Shown here: positions 43,399-51,957 of the stretch, one piece after another | Position numbering within the stretch: the first letter of the stretch is position 1 | Layout: each line of letters begins with the position of its first letter | Assembly (NCBI GenBank): GCA_034112085.1 | Contig: JAWUWD010000050.1 | Coordinates: forward strand, 1-64,000 | DNA: 64,000 bases | Direction: 5' to 3' | From: JAWUWD01 sp034112085 | GTDB taxonomy: Bacteria; Bacteroidota; Bacteroidia; Cytophagales; Cyclobacteriaceae | The notes under the pieces: model-generated | What the model saw: only the letters and a program-made list of their open reading frames with translations | Databases searched by the model: none | What the model was told of the DNA's origin: nothing | Program-made: the position numbers and the translations under genes

Positions 43399-44601
43399 AT
43401 GAAGTTTTTAAGAGACGGACTTGACAAAGTAAAGCCTCACTTTGAAAAAGGGGGGAAGTGGGAAAAGTATTATTACATATTTGAAGCGCATGAAACGCTT
43501 TTGTTTGTACCAAACCACACGACCCACAAAGTTGGAGCGCAGATAAAAGATACGATCGATATGAAGCGATTGATGATGACAGTGATCATCTCGATGTTGC
43601 CATGTCTGTTGTTTGGTATGTGGAATGTAGGACATCAACATTTTATAGCATTAGGGCAGGAGGCTGCTTTTTTAGATAAGATATTAATTGGATCTATTCG
43701 CGTGCTACCCATAGTAGCCGTTTCTTATGCCGTAGGATTAGGAACTGAATTTGCATTTAGTGTTTTTAGACAGCATCCAATTAACGAAGGGTTTTTGGTA
43801 ACTGGAATGTTGATACCGCTAATTATGCCAGCGACTATTCCGTTGTGGCAAGTAGGAATGGCCACAGTTTTTGCTGTAATCATTGCTAAAGAAGCATTTG
43901 GAGGAACAGGGATGAATATTCTCAACGTGGCATTGACCGCAAGAGCATTCTTGTATTTCGCATATCCATCACAAATATCAGGTGAGGTTTGGACTTATCT
44001 AGGAGATGGCGCGCAAGCTGTTGCTGGATATTCTGGAGCAACACCAATGGCACTTGGTGCGGAGGCAGTAGCCCAAGGCACCAATATGATGACCGCTATG
44101 AATGACTTCGGTCAGGGATGGTCAGACAATGTGTATAGTTTTTCTAACATGTTCTTTGGATTTATGCCAGGATCTATAGGAGAGACTTCTACGCTGATGT
44201 GTTTGATCGGGGCCGCTATTCTTATTATGACTGGAGCAGGGAGTTGGAAAATAATTTTCAGTGTATTTGCTGGTGCATTTGGCATGGGTCTATTGTTGAA
44301 TGGTTTTGGAGCAAATGGTTTTATGGATATGCCTGCACATTATCACTTGGTGATTGGAGGACTTGCTTTTGGAGCAGTATTTATGGCATCAGATCCGGTT
44401 TCGGCAGCTCAGACCGAAACAGGTAAATGGATTTATGGATTTATGATTGGAGTGCTCACAGTGATCATCAGGGTTCTGAATCCTGCTTATCCTGAGGGAA
44501 TAATGTTGGCAATACTCTTTATGAATGTATTTGCCCCATTAGTAGATTATTATGTAGTAAAAGCTAACAAAAAAAGGAGGTTACAACGTGCGACAGTCTA
44601 A
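43399..44601 (+). CDS. nqrB: Na+-translocating NADH:quinone reductase subunit B
   Basis: Integral membrane subunit with about ten helices. It carries a covalently bound FMN on the Thr of an SGAT motif, seen here as GYSGATPMALG at about residue 214. Other signatures: HPINEGFLVTGMLIPLIMPATIPLWQ, FGGTGMNILNVALTARAFLYFAYP and ASDPVSAAQTETGKWIYGF. 400 aa. It overlaps nqrC by 14 nt. Confidence 0.95.
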   Translation: MKFLRDGLDKVKPHFEKGGKWEKYYYIFEAHETLLFVPNHTTHKVGAQIKDTIDMKRLMMTVIISMLPCLLFGMWNVGHQHFIALGQEAAFLDKILIGSIRVLPIVAVSYAVGLGTEFAFSVFRQHPINEGFLVTGMLIPLIMPATIPLWQVGMATVFAVIIAKEAFGGTGMNILNVALTARAFLYFAYPSQISGEVWTYLGDGAQAVAGYSGATPMALGAEAVAQGTNMMTAMNDFGQGWSDNVYSFSNMFFGFMPGSIGETSTLMCLIGAAILIMTGAGSWKIIFSVFAGAFGMGLLLNGFGANGFMDMPAHYHLVIGGLAFGAVFMASDPVSAAQTETGKWIYGFMIGVLTVIIRVLNPAYPEGIMLAILFMNVFAPLVDYYVVKANKKRRLQRATV

Positions 44602-45358
44602 CGGATATGTAATATTATTTACTGCGATCATGACGATCGTGGTAGGAGGGTTATTGTCTTTCACATCACAATTCTTGGCACCTGCTCAGAAGAAGTCGGT
44701 GGAACTGGATACTAAGACACAGATTTTAGGGGCAGTTCAGAAATTGAAAAAGGGAGATAGTATCATCGCTATGTATAATAAAAGAATTAGGTCTTTGGCA
44801 GTGGACTTCAATGGTGATGAAGTAACTACTAACCTTAAGGGTGGACCAATGGTGGTGGAAGAAGTCAATATTCTTAAAAACTACAAAAAAGATCCAAAGG
44901 ATAGAGTATATCCTGTATTCATGTATATGAATGAACAAGATCCTAGTAAGGTTGAAGCTTATATTCTACCATTGTACGGAGCTGGGTTATGGGATAAGAT
45001 TTGGGGTTTTGCGGCATTGGATTCAAATTTGGAAACAATAGTTGGTGTAGCATTTGACCACAAAGCAGAAACTCCTGGCTTAGGAGCTAGAATTAAGGAT
45101 GCAGAAGTTAGAGACAGATATGTCGGTAAAAAAATATATGATGTATCAGGAGCTATGATGTCAGTATCAATGTTGAAAGGCGAAGGGAATGCAAACTTAA
45201 ATGAACATCAAGTAGATGGACTGTCTGGCGCGACTTTGACAGCCAACGGTGTGAATTCAATGATGAAGCAATACCTTCAAAGTTATCAGGCATATTTTGA
45301 AAAAGTAAAAGCAGCGACAGCAGAACAGTCGGAGCTAGCATATATTAATAAAGAATAA
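44588..45358 (+). CDS. nqrC: Na+-translocating NADH:quinone reductase subunit C
   Basis: Single-pass membrane subunit with a periplasmic FMN domain. N-terminal helix (YVILFTAIMTIVVGGLLSF); the covalent FMN site SGAT is present in QVDGLSGATLTANGVNSMM, and the ALDSNLETIVGVAFDHKAETPGLGARI segment is typical. 256 aa, GTG start inside the end of nqrB. Confidence 0.95.
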   Translation: MRQSNGYVILFTAIMTIVVGGLLSFTSQFLAPAQKKSVELDTKTQILGAVQKLKKGDSIIAMYNKRIRSLAVDFNGDEVTTNLKGGPMVVEEVNILKNYKKDPKDRVYPVFMYMNEQDPSKVEAYILPLYGAGLWDKIWGFAALDSNLETIVGVAFDHKAETPGLGARIKDAEVRDRYVGKKIYDVSGAMMSVSMLKGEGNANLNEHQVDGLSGATLTANGVNSMMKQYLQSYQAYFEKVKAATAEQSELAYINKE

Positions 45359-45368
45359 AGTAACTAAT

Positions 45369-46043
45369 ATGAGTACTGAAACTTTAGAACAACCGATTAA
45401 AAAGCCAGCTGAAGCACTTCTCTCCAAAAGAAGAAAGCGCATCATGTCTGATCCTTTGAATGATGATAATCCGATTACCATACAGGTATTGGGAATATGC
45501 TCGGCCTTGGCGATTACCATCAAAATGGAACCAACACTGATCATGTCTATCGCGGTGATTTTCGTGATAGTATTTGCCAACTTGATTATTTCTCTTTTGA
45601 GAAACTTGATTCCTGGACGTGTAAGAATTATTGTACAACTGGCAGTAGTAGCCACTTTGGTAACACTAGTAAGTGAACTATTGAAGGCTTACAACTATGA
45701 AATGTATAAGGTGCTTGGAGCATTTGTAGGACTGATCATTACCAATTGCATTGTAATGGGACGTCTGGAAGCATTTGCAATGGGGAACAAACCATATGAT
45801 TCTATACTTGATGGATTGGGTAGTGGATTTGGATATGCTTGGATCATATTAGCTGTGGCTTTCTTTAGATAGTTATTTGGATCTGGATCGCTATTCGATG
45901 TTAAGATATACGATGCCATTGCAGAATTCACAGGGTTTCAGCTACAAACAAATGGTCTGATGGTAGATTCTATTGGGGCATTTATGGTGCTAGGATTGAT
46001 CATCTGGGTGCAAAGAAGTAAAACGGGATACGTAGAACACTAG
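45369..46043 (+). pseudogene. nqrD: nqrD, interrupted by an in-frame TAG
   Basis: Integral membrane subunit D of Na+-NQR, which with NqrE holds an iron-sulfur centre in the membrane. The 225-codon frame is in register from the ATG to the TAG at 46041-46043, but it contains TAG at 45870-45872. Before it: GICSALAITIKMEPTLIMSIAV (Cys ligand region), LIITNCIVMGRLEAFAMGNKP and YAWIILAVAFFR. After it: LFGSGSLFDVKIYD...FMVLGLIIWVQRSKTGYVEH. Homologs have Glu at this place (FFRELxGSG), so GAG to TAG is one substitution. The truncated 167-aa product would lack the last helix. nqrE follows 13 nt after the true end. Confidence 0.88.
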
Positions 46044-46056
46044 AAATAGATAACTC

Positions 46057-46668
46057 ATGGATTTAATAAATTTAGCAATACGTTCAATATTTGTAGAGAA
46101 CATGATTTTTGCCTATTTCCTAGGCATGTGCTCGTTCTTGGCAGTATCTAAGAAAGTATCAACAGCCATAGGGCTTGGAGCAGCTGTGATCTTCGTATTG
46201 ACGATTACCGTACCAGTCAACTGGTTACTACAAGAGTTTGTATTGAAAGAAGGCGCACTTACTTGGATGAGTGCTAGTCTTGGAGAAGTGAACTTAGAGT
46301 TTTTACAGTTCATTATGTTCATTGCAGTGATTGCTGCTATGGTTCAGTTGGTTGAAATGATTATTGAAAAATTTTCACCATCACTATATGGATCACTAGG
46401 TATTTTCTTGCCTTTGATTGCTGTGAACTGTGCAATTCTTGGATCATCACTTTTTATGGTGCAAAGAGACTATACACTCACTGAAGCAACTGTTTATGGT
46501 TTTGGATCTGGAATAGGATGGATGTTAGCAATTGTCGCTCTGGCAGCTATTAGAGAGAAATTGAAATACTCAAATGTACCTGATGGATTGAAGGGATTAG
46601 GAATTACCATGTTGATCACTGGATTGATGGGAATAGCCTTTAAGTCTTTTATTGGGATAGCTATCTAA
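46057..46668 (+). CDS. nqrE: Na+-translocating NADH:quinone reductase subunit E
   Basis: Six-helix membrane subunit homologous to NqrD. Family features: ENMIFAYFLGMCSFLAVSKKVSTAIGLG (conserved Cys), FIAVIAAMVQLVEMIIEKFSPSLY, LIAVNCAILGSSLFM (second Cys) and GSGIGWMLAIVALAAIREKL. 203 aa. It is the last nqr gene here: a strong terminator follows at 46694-46725 and no nqrF is present, although the catalytic NADH-binding subunit F normally ends this operon. Confidence 0.95.
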   Translation: MDLINLAIRSIFVENMIFAYFLGMCSFLAVSKKVSTAIGLGAAVIFVLTITVPVNWLLQEFVLKEGALTWMSASLGEVNLEFLQFIMFIAVIAAMVQLVEMIIEKFSPSLYGSLGIFLPLIAVNCAILGSSLFMVQRDYTLTEATVYGFGSGIGWMLAIVALAAIREKLKYSNVPDGLKGLGITMLITGLMGIAFKSFIGIAI

Positions 46669-46693
46669 GTAATAGAATTGAGAAAAGATTAAG

Positions 46694-46725
46694 AGCGACA
46701 TTCAATACTGGATGTCGCTTTTTTT
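46694..46725 (+). terminator. terminator after nqrE
   Basis: AGCGACAT / ATGTCGCT 8-bp stem with 10-nt loop, then seven T. Confidence 0.88.
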
Positions 46726-46990
46726 ATGGAAAGTGAGAATCATACACGCATTTTTGTAATGCGCTTGTAAATGGTCCTAGGGTGTTTTTTCATAACCAAT
46801 CGTAGAATAAGATCTGCATGAGCTTTATTGTTTTCTTTGAATAGTTCATATGGTTAGAAAAATAAGATCTAAATGTTTCCTACCATAAGGATAAAACGCT
46901 CATCTACGAGCCCATATAGCGATTGTAGTTGAGTCTGCGATCAGAATGAATCATTTGGATCACTAACTCAATACTCTATCTCAGAGGTAT
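46726..46990. other. intergenic region without recognised features
   Basis: Part of a gap of 322 nt between nqrE and the convergent solute-binding gene. There is no ORF above 50 codons with sensible composition, no nqrF remnant and no tRNA. Confidence 0.5.
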
Positions 46991-47836
46991 TTAATCAATC
47001 AGATAAGCGAATTGACTTCCGAGATTCTTTGTGATAATCTCCCTATATCGTAAACTATTCTTATATTCTTGAGTTAAAAAATCATGCCAAAGTGGAGCCC
47101 AATCTGACCCTTTTGGCATGATCATACCAAGTTTCTCCTTGGTGTTGCTTATGCTTAGCGAATGTCTCTTAATCGGTAGTTTTTGTTTGATGGCGTAGAA
47201 GAATTCAGTGAAGTCAACTATTGTGAAAATCTTGTCATCTCCCACAATGTCATGAACGATACTTAATCCGGATTGTCCTAAGATGATATTTAACTCCGGG
47301 TAGTATTCTTTCTTTACTGTATTTATATAATTAATGTGGGTGCTGCCTTCAACTATTTTGGCTGTGTATCCATTGAGCGTGGTTTTGATTTCGTCAAGTG
47401 ATTTCATGGACGCTACGTTTTTATGGGTTAGTAACATCATGGGGTTATTTATAAAGCTAGGCGTAAAATCATAAATGCTTTTTCTTTCTTCTGTAATGGT
47501 TGCATTCCCAACTCCTAAAACTCCTTTTTCAGATGCTTTTACATCTTTAAGAAAACTCTTCCAAACATCAGTCCTTTTTATGTAGTTAAATGTAACATCC
47601 TTGTTGTGTGCCTGTTTGAGGTAAATTTTAAAATCAATAATAATATCTGCACAGATACCTTTGAATACCCCATTTGATCCTTTCTCTATTATCCCAGGAG
47701 TTTCATAATAGACGATGTTGATATTTCCCGTTCCATTTTTCTTGACTTCACTCCAAGAATTTCCGGAAGAGATCTGGGCAATTGAAATGGAGGTAATTGA
47801 TATTAGTAGGATAGAAAATATTATATGCTTCATCAT
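46991..47836 (-). CDS. solitary periplasmic solute-binding protein (family 3 type)
   Basis: Type II periplasmic binding fold of the bacterial extracellular solute-binding family 3. Signal peptide (MMKHIIFSILLISITSISIAQ), then NINIVYYETPGIIEKGSNGVFKGICADIIIDFKIYL, TEERKSIYDFTPSFINNPMMLLTHKN and FTIVDFTEFFYAI. 281 aa. No permease or ATPase gene is adjacent, so it is probably a sensor or scavenging accessory and not part of an ABC importer here; ligand unknown. Confidence 0.82.
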   Translation of the reverse strand: MMKHIIFSILLISITSISIAQISSGNSWSEVKKNGTGNINIVYYETPGIIEKGSNGVFKGICADIIIDFKIYLKQAHNKDVTFNYIKRTDVWKSFLKDVKASEKGVLGVGNATITEERKSIYDFTPSFINNPMMLLTHKNVASMKSLDEIKTTLNGYTAKIVEGSTHINYINTVKKEYYPELNIILGQSGLSIVHDIVGDDKIFTIVDFTEFFYAIKQKLPIKRHSLSISNTKEKLGMIMPKGSDWAPLWHDFLTQEYKNSLRYREIITKNLGSQFAYLID

Positions 47837-47860
47837 GACATTGTTATAGGTTAATAATTA

Positions 47861-48877
47861 CTAAGGCAAGTAAAAATCAAATACGATTCCTTTCATACAC
47901 TTGAAATGTCCTTTAGGGCATTTATTATAGCCTATCTTAGAACAAGGTCTACAATCGATTTTATTATTTTCTAGTATAGTGAATTTGGTTTGGTATGGAT
48001 ACATTCCGAACATCGGAATCGTATTTCCCCAAATAGAAAAGACTTCTTTTTTGAAAGCCGCTGCGATATGCATCATACCGGTATCATGTGTGAATACGTA
48101 CTTGGCTTGCTTGACCAATGAGGCTGATTGATTGAGGTTGAATTTGCCACAACCATTATATATTAATGCTCGTTTACCCAGTTCTTCCAATCCTTCCTCC
48201 ATTGATTGTGAATCATCTGAACGTTCGAAGAACTTAGCAAGTTCATCTCCAACTTCCGCATCTTCTTTTCCGCCAAGTAACACGATGGGTTTGTTGATCT
48301 TATCGCACAACTCTATCATTCGTCTGAGAGGAAGTCGTTTTGTTGAGTGCTGTGCACCTATTGCATAAGCCACATATTCATCTTGATGAGTTTCGGGAAG
48401 CCACTCCATAGGAACTTCATCTTTCTCAGGAATAAAATAATCTAAGCCTAAATTGTCGCCTTTGACACCAAGGGGTTTGAGAGCTTCTAGTGTGCGATCT
48501 ACAATGTGTATATTCGGAAGTTTATTAATCTTCAGGTTTACAATGAGCCACTTCTCCCAGTTGAGTTTATCAAAGGTGTAATTTTTAACACCTAACCGAA
48601 ACTTGATGATACGAGTTCGAAGATTATTGTGAAGATCAACAATGTAATCGTATTGCTCTTCTTTTAATTGATTCACAAGCTGATCAAGTGAATCTTCCAA
48701 GGTAATTACTTTGTCTATATATGGATTGGGCTCAACCAAAGAGGCATAACCTTTCTTAGTGCAGAAATGTACTTCGGCATCATCTATTTCTGTTTTAAGT
48801 GCACGGACTGCCGGAGTGGTGAGTACAATATCTCCGATAGAAGAGAAACGTATAATTAGAATTTTCGTAGTTGACAT
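47861..48877 (-). CDS. family 9 glycosyltransferase (heptosyltransferase-like)
   Basis: ADP-heptose:LPS heptosyltransferase-like enzyme acting on lipopolysaccharide core. N-terminal ILIIRFSSIGDIVLTTPAVRALK and C-terminal KYVFTHDTGMMHIAAAFKKEVFSIWGNTIPMFGMYP are typical GT9. Two to four Cys in CRPCSKIGYNKCPKGHFKCM form the usual C-terminal knot. 338 aa. It abuts PolX directly: the upstream PolX stop is next to this ATG, so they are co-transcribed. Confidence 0.93.
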   Translation of the reverse strand: MSTTKILIIRFSSIGDIVLTTPAVRALKTEIDDAEVHFCTKKGYASLVEPNPYIDKVITLEDSLDQLVNQLKEEQYDYIVDLHNNLRTRIIKFRLGVKNYTFDKLNWEKWLIVNLKINKLPNIHIVDRTLEALKPLGVKGDNLGLDYFIPEKDEVPMEWLPETHQDEYVAYAIGAQHSTKRLPLRRMIELCDKINKPIVLLGGKEDAEVGDELAKFFERSDDSQSMEEGLEELGKRALIYNGCGKFNLNQSASLVKQAKYVFTHDTGMMHIAAAFKKEVFSIWGNTIPMFGMYPYQTKFTILENNKIDCRPCSKIGYNKCPKGHFKCMKGIVFDFYLP

Positions 48878-50596
48878 CTATTTCAGTGTATTTGAGGCAA
48901 GTTCTTTTCTTTCTTGGAAGTGAGTACTCACTTCTTTCAATGAGAATGAATTGAAAGTCATTTCTTTGGTCAGCCCACCTTTTCTGCCAACACAAAGGCC
49001 ATAGTACATATCTGCATAGCTCTCCATCTTGTGTGCATCAGGATTAACGCTGAGTTTGACTCCTTGTTCAATTGCATAGTGCACCCACCTCCAGTCCAAA
49101 TCCAGTCTCCAAGGATTGGCATTGATTTCGATGATAACTCCATATTTAGCACAGGCATCTATTACTGTTTTATGATCGATAGGATAACCTTTTCTTTTTA
49201 AGAGCAGTCGGCCAGTTGGATGGCCTAGCATAGTGGTGAATGGATTGGCAATTGCTGTCACTAGTCTTTCAGTAGCTTTTATAATATCCATGTTAAGTCC
49301 CGAATGGATAGAAGCTACAATGAAATCAAACGAAGCCAAAACATCATCGTCATAATCGAGCTTGCCATCTGTTAGAATATCTGATTCGATTCCTTTGAAT
49401 ATTTTGAAAGGTGCTAGTTCAGTATTGAGTTGATCGATCTCTTCATGCTGTTTTTCAATGCGATCTTCAAATAGACCATTTGCGTAATAGAAAGCTGACT
49501 TGCTGTGATCTGATATACCCAAGTATTCATAGCCCAAGTCACGACATTTTTCAGCCATTTGGCGGAGACTGTGCTTTCCATCACTCCAGGTAGAATGATT
49601 ATGAAGCACACCCTTCAAGTCGCTCATTTCAACCAATTTTGGCAGTTTATTATCTTTAGCAGCTTGCCATTCAAATTGTCCTTCTCTTAGTTCTGGATCT
49701 ATATATGGAGTCTTCAATAGCTCGTAAGCTTGAGATTCACTGACCAACTTATGCTCTTTAAGTATTTTATTGAGATTCAAGCCTTCTTTGACGGCTTGGG
49801 ATAAATGTAAAATACTACCCGTAGTCTGGATCAATACATTGTGAAATTCTTCTTTTTTACAAAAACGAATAGCGATTGGAATAGCACCTTCCTTGATTAT
49901 TCCTCTCCAGTTGAATGGGCCTGACTTTTCAATACGATGTATGAGGAGCTCATGATTTATTAGGTAAGATTCTATAGCACTTTTGTCATCAGTCCCAATG
50001 ATCAATTTTACTTCATTAATTATTTCTAATTTTCTTCTCAATTCGCCTGTGACGTCAATTAGTGCAGACGGAAATTTTTGTCTTAACTGATCAGCCAGAG
50101 TATTACCGAATGCTTCTGCCACAGAATAATGAAGCTTGTATTTATTGGCTTCAAGATACAACAAAGTCTCTTTGATGTTTTGAGCAGTCTTTTCCCCAAA
50201 ACCTTTGACTTTAGAGAGTTCACCTTTCTCAATACATTCTAATAATCCAGCTGTGTCAGTGATGTGGAGTTCTTTCCAAATCAGTTTAACTTTCTTAGCA
50301 CCAATACCTTTGATTGATAGCATGTCAATTACTCCATCGGGAGTCTGCTCTTTCAGAACTTCCAACCCTTGTAATTGACCAGAGCTATTAATTTCATCTA
50401 TAGCTTTTGCTGTGCTTTTCCCAACTCCAGAAATTTTCTCTAGTTCTTCAAGAGATGTTTCTGCGAGTGATTCATTAAATCTTTCAAGATTGAATATTGC
50501 GTTATTATACCCCTTTATTTTGAATTCATTTTCCTCATGCAGCGTCATGAGATCTACATAAAATGAAAGGGTCTTGACGAATGTATTATTGTCCAC
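48878..50596 (-). CDS. polX: DNA polymerase/3'-5' exonuclease PolX
   Basis: Family X DNA polymerase fused to a PHP nuclease, used in base excision and gap repair. Helix-hairpin-helix segments lie at about residues 35-130 (ETSLEELEKISGVGKSTAKAI, GVIDMLSIKGIGAKKVKLIWKE, KVKGFGEKTAQNIKE). A polymerase palm/thumb lies at about 150-310 and a C-terminal PHP domain at about 330-560 (GVLHNHSTWSDGKHSLRQMAEKC, ISDHSKSAFYANG-like, GIESDIL, VASIHSGLN). 572 aa, usual length. The palm lacks an obvious DxD metal motif: the region has LIIGTDDKSAIESYL but not the strict form, as in many Bacteroidota PolX proteins. Confidence 0.92.
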   Translation of the reverse strand: MDNNTFVKTLSFYVDLMTLHEENEFKIKGYNNAIFNLERFNESLAETSLEELEKISGVGKSTAKAIDEINSSGQLQGLEVLKEQTPDGVIDMLSIKGIGAKKVKLIWKELHITDTAGLLECIEKGELSKVKGFGEKTAQNIKETLLYLEANKYKLHYSVAEAFGNTLADQLRQKFPSALIDVTGELRRKLEIINEVKLIIGTDDKSAIESYLINHELLIHRIEKSGPFNWRGIIKEGAIPIAIRFCKKEEFHNVLIQTTGSILHLSQAVKEGLNLNKILKEHKLVSESQAYELLKTPYIDPELREGQFEWQAAKDNKLPKLVEMSDLKGVLHNHSTWSDGKHSLRQMAEKCRDLGYEYLGISDHSKSAFYYANGLFEDRIEKQHEEIDQLNTELAPFKIFKGIESDILTDGKLDYDDDVLASFDFIVASIHSGLNMDIIKATERLVTAIANPFTTMLGHPTGRLLLKRKGYPIDHKTVIDACAKYGVIIEINANPWRLDLDWRWVHYAIEQGVKLSVNPDAHKMESYADMYYGLCVGRKGGLTKEMTFNSFSLKEVSTHFQERKELASNTLK

Positions 50597-50659
50597 AATA
50601 GATTGATTTAAGATTAATTCTACAACATCTAAATTATGGAAAATTCATTAGTGAATTGC

Positions 50660-51913
50660 CTATTCTCCCTCGATAATTCTTTCGTCTATTAACTCATCCA
50701 GCGTATTGTTAAATTCCTTCACAAACTGATCATAGTATGGACCTGTGCCAGGTCCAGTAAATCCAGTATGAATGCGTCTAACTTTACCCTGTTTGTCTAT
50801 GAATATGGTCGTTGGGAATGATGAAATATGGTTAAGCATAGGGAGTGTCTTTGATGCCTCATCTTTATCAGATGTTCCAGCGATCACAAAATCATACCTC
50901 ACTCCAAGTTTTCGTTTCATTTTAAATACACGACTTTTTGCGTAATCAAAATCATCTTTAGCCTCATAGGCAAGCCCAATGACTTCTACACCACGATCTT
51001 TGTTCTCGTCATACCAGTTGGTTAAAAACTTTGTCTCATCCATGCAGTTAGGGCACCAAGTTCCAAAGAGTTGTAGGATCAATACTTTGCCTTTGTACTT
51101 GGTATCATTTGGAGTTATGATACTGCCGCTGAGATCAGGAAATTCGAAATAAATGCTGTCGGAGTCTTCATTGAGATAAGTAAGTCCATCGGCATCGGGA
51201 AGTTTTGCAGAATCATTTCTTTCTGCTGTCCATGTTTCATGCCAGCTCTTGCCAGACCAAAAGTCGCCAGATAAATTTCCGTTTTCATTAAGTTCTGCCT
51301 TAAATAAGAATGCATGGCCTCCATCGAATGTGCTTAGAATTACCTCTTTCCCAGCTACCTGACCTTCTAAATATCGATAATCACCAGTAGGCGTCATGAT
51401 AGTTCCGGTGAGCATTTCATCTGTTTGTTTTAGAATGGCTATTGCAGCAGTAGTGTCTTCTTCATGTACAAAGGTGAGTTCCCAGCTGCCAGTGAAATCT
51501 TGATCAGGTGTTAATCGGGTCATTTCAAATCTATAATTGACATCGTGAACAGCCTCGAAAGGCACAGAGTAACCTTTAGTATAATTTTTAGTCCAAGCAC
51601 CAGTTAGCCGACCATCTTTAATTACTGCTTTTATATCTGCATCGAAAATATGCATAGGTAAGTAGAGTGAATCACCTGTGATACTCAAAGTGTCAAGTAG
51701 CAAACGCTCGTCATCATTGTATAAATAGATTTGTTTGTACCCCTCTTTATCAACTACTTCAAAGTTGAATGGCAGTTCATGACCTTGAACATCGAGAGTT
51801 CCACGCCAGATCCCAGTGGCAAGAGTTGTTGGTTTTTCAGGAGCAGTACAACTAATAATTAATGTGACCATTAAGAATAAGAACAAGGAGGTTTTTGATA
51901 GTTTTGTGATCAT
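50660..51913 (-). CDS. TlpA-like thioredoxin-domain lipoprotein
   Basis: Secreted or periplasmic thiol:disulfide protein. The Met at 51913 is preferred over the frame start at 51940, since the signal then reads MITKLSKTSLFLFLMVTLIISCT with a lipobox (LIISC). The N-terminal 240 residues are beta-rich with repeated GTW/GSW elements (lipocalin-like), not a named domain that I recognise. The C-terminal thioredoxin-like domain starts about residue 255 (from the longer reading) with LILQLFGTWCPNCMDETKFL, a CxxC active site, followed by SSFPTTIFIDKQGKVRRIHTGFTGPG. Divergent from the CoA-transferase; the overlap of the raw frames disappears with these starts. Confidence 0.88.
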   Translation of the reverse strand: MITKLSKTSLFLFLMVTLIISCTAPEKPTTLATGIWRGTLDVQGHELPFNFEVVDKEGYKQIYLYNDDERLLLDTLSITGDSLYLPMHIFDADIKAVIKDGRLTGAWTKNYTKGYSVPFEAVHDVNYRFEMTRLTPDQDFTGSWELTFVHEEDTTAAIAILKQTDEMLTGTIMTPTGDYRYLEGQVAGKEVILSTFDGGHAFLFKAELNENGNLSGDFWSGKSWHETWTAERNDSAKLPDADGLTYLNEDSDSIYFEFPDLSGSIITPNDTKYKGKVLILQLFGTWCPNCMDETKFLTNWYDENKDRGVEVIGLAYEAKDDFDYAKSRVFKMKRKLGVRYDFVIAGTSDKDEASKTLPMLNHISSFPTTIFIDKQGKVRRIHTGFTGPGTGPYYDQFVKEFNNTLDELIDERIIEGE

Positions 51914-51957
51914 CGAAGTTGGTTTATAGAATAGGCTCAACGATACAAAAGTATAAA

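Noticed and set aside
21849..46043. Selenocysteine, stop-codon reassignment or programmed frameshift as explanation for the three internal stops
   Set aside because: Stops are TAA, TAA and TAG with no frameshift; TAA and TAG also end normal genes here. A single substitution or sequence error is simpler.
51914..51957. Overlap between TlpA-like and CoA-transferase genes
   Set aside because: Disappears when the internal Met starts (51913 and 51958) supported by signal peptide and domain start are used.
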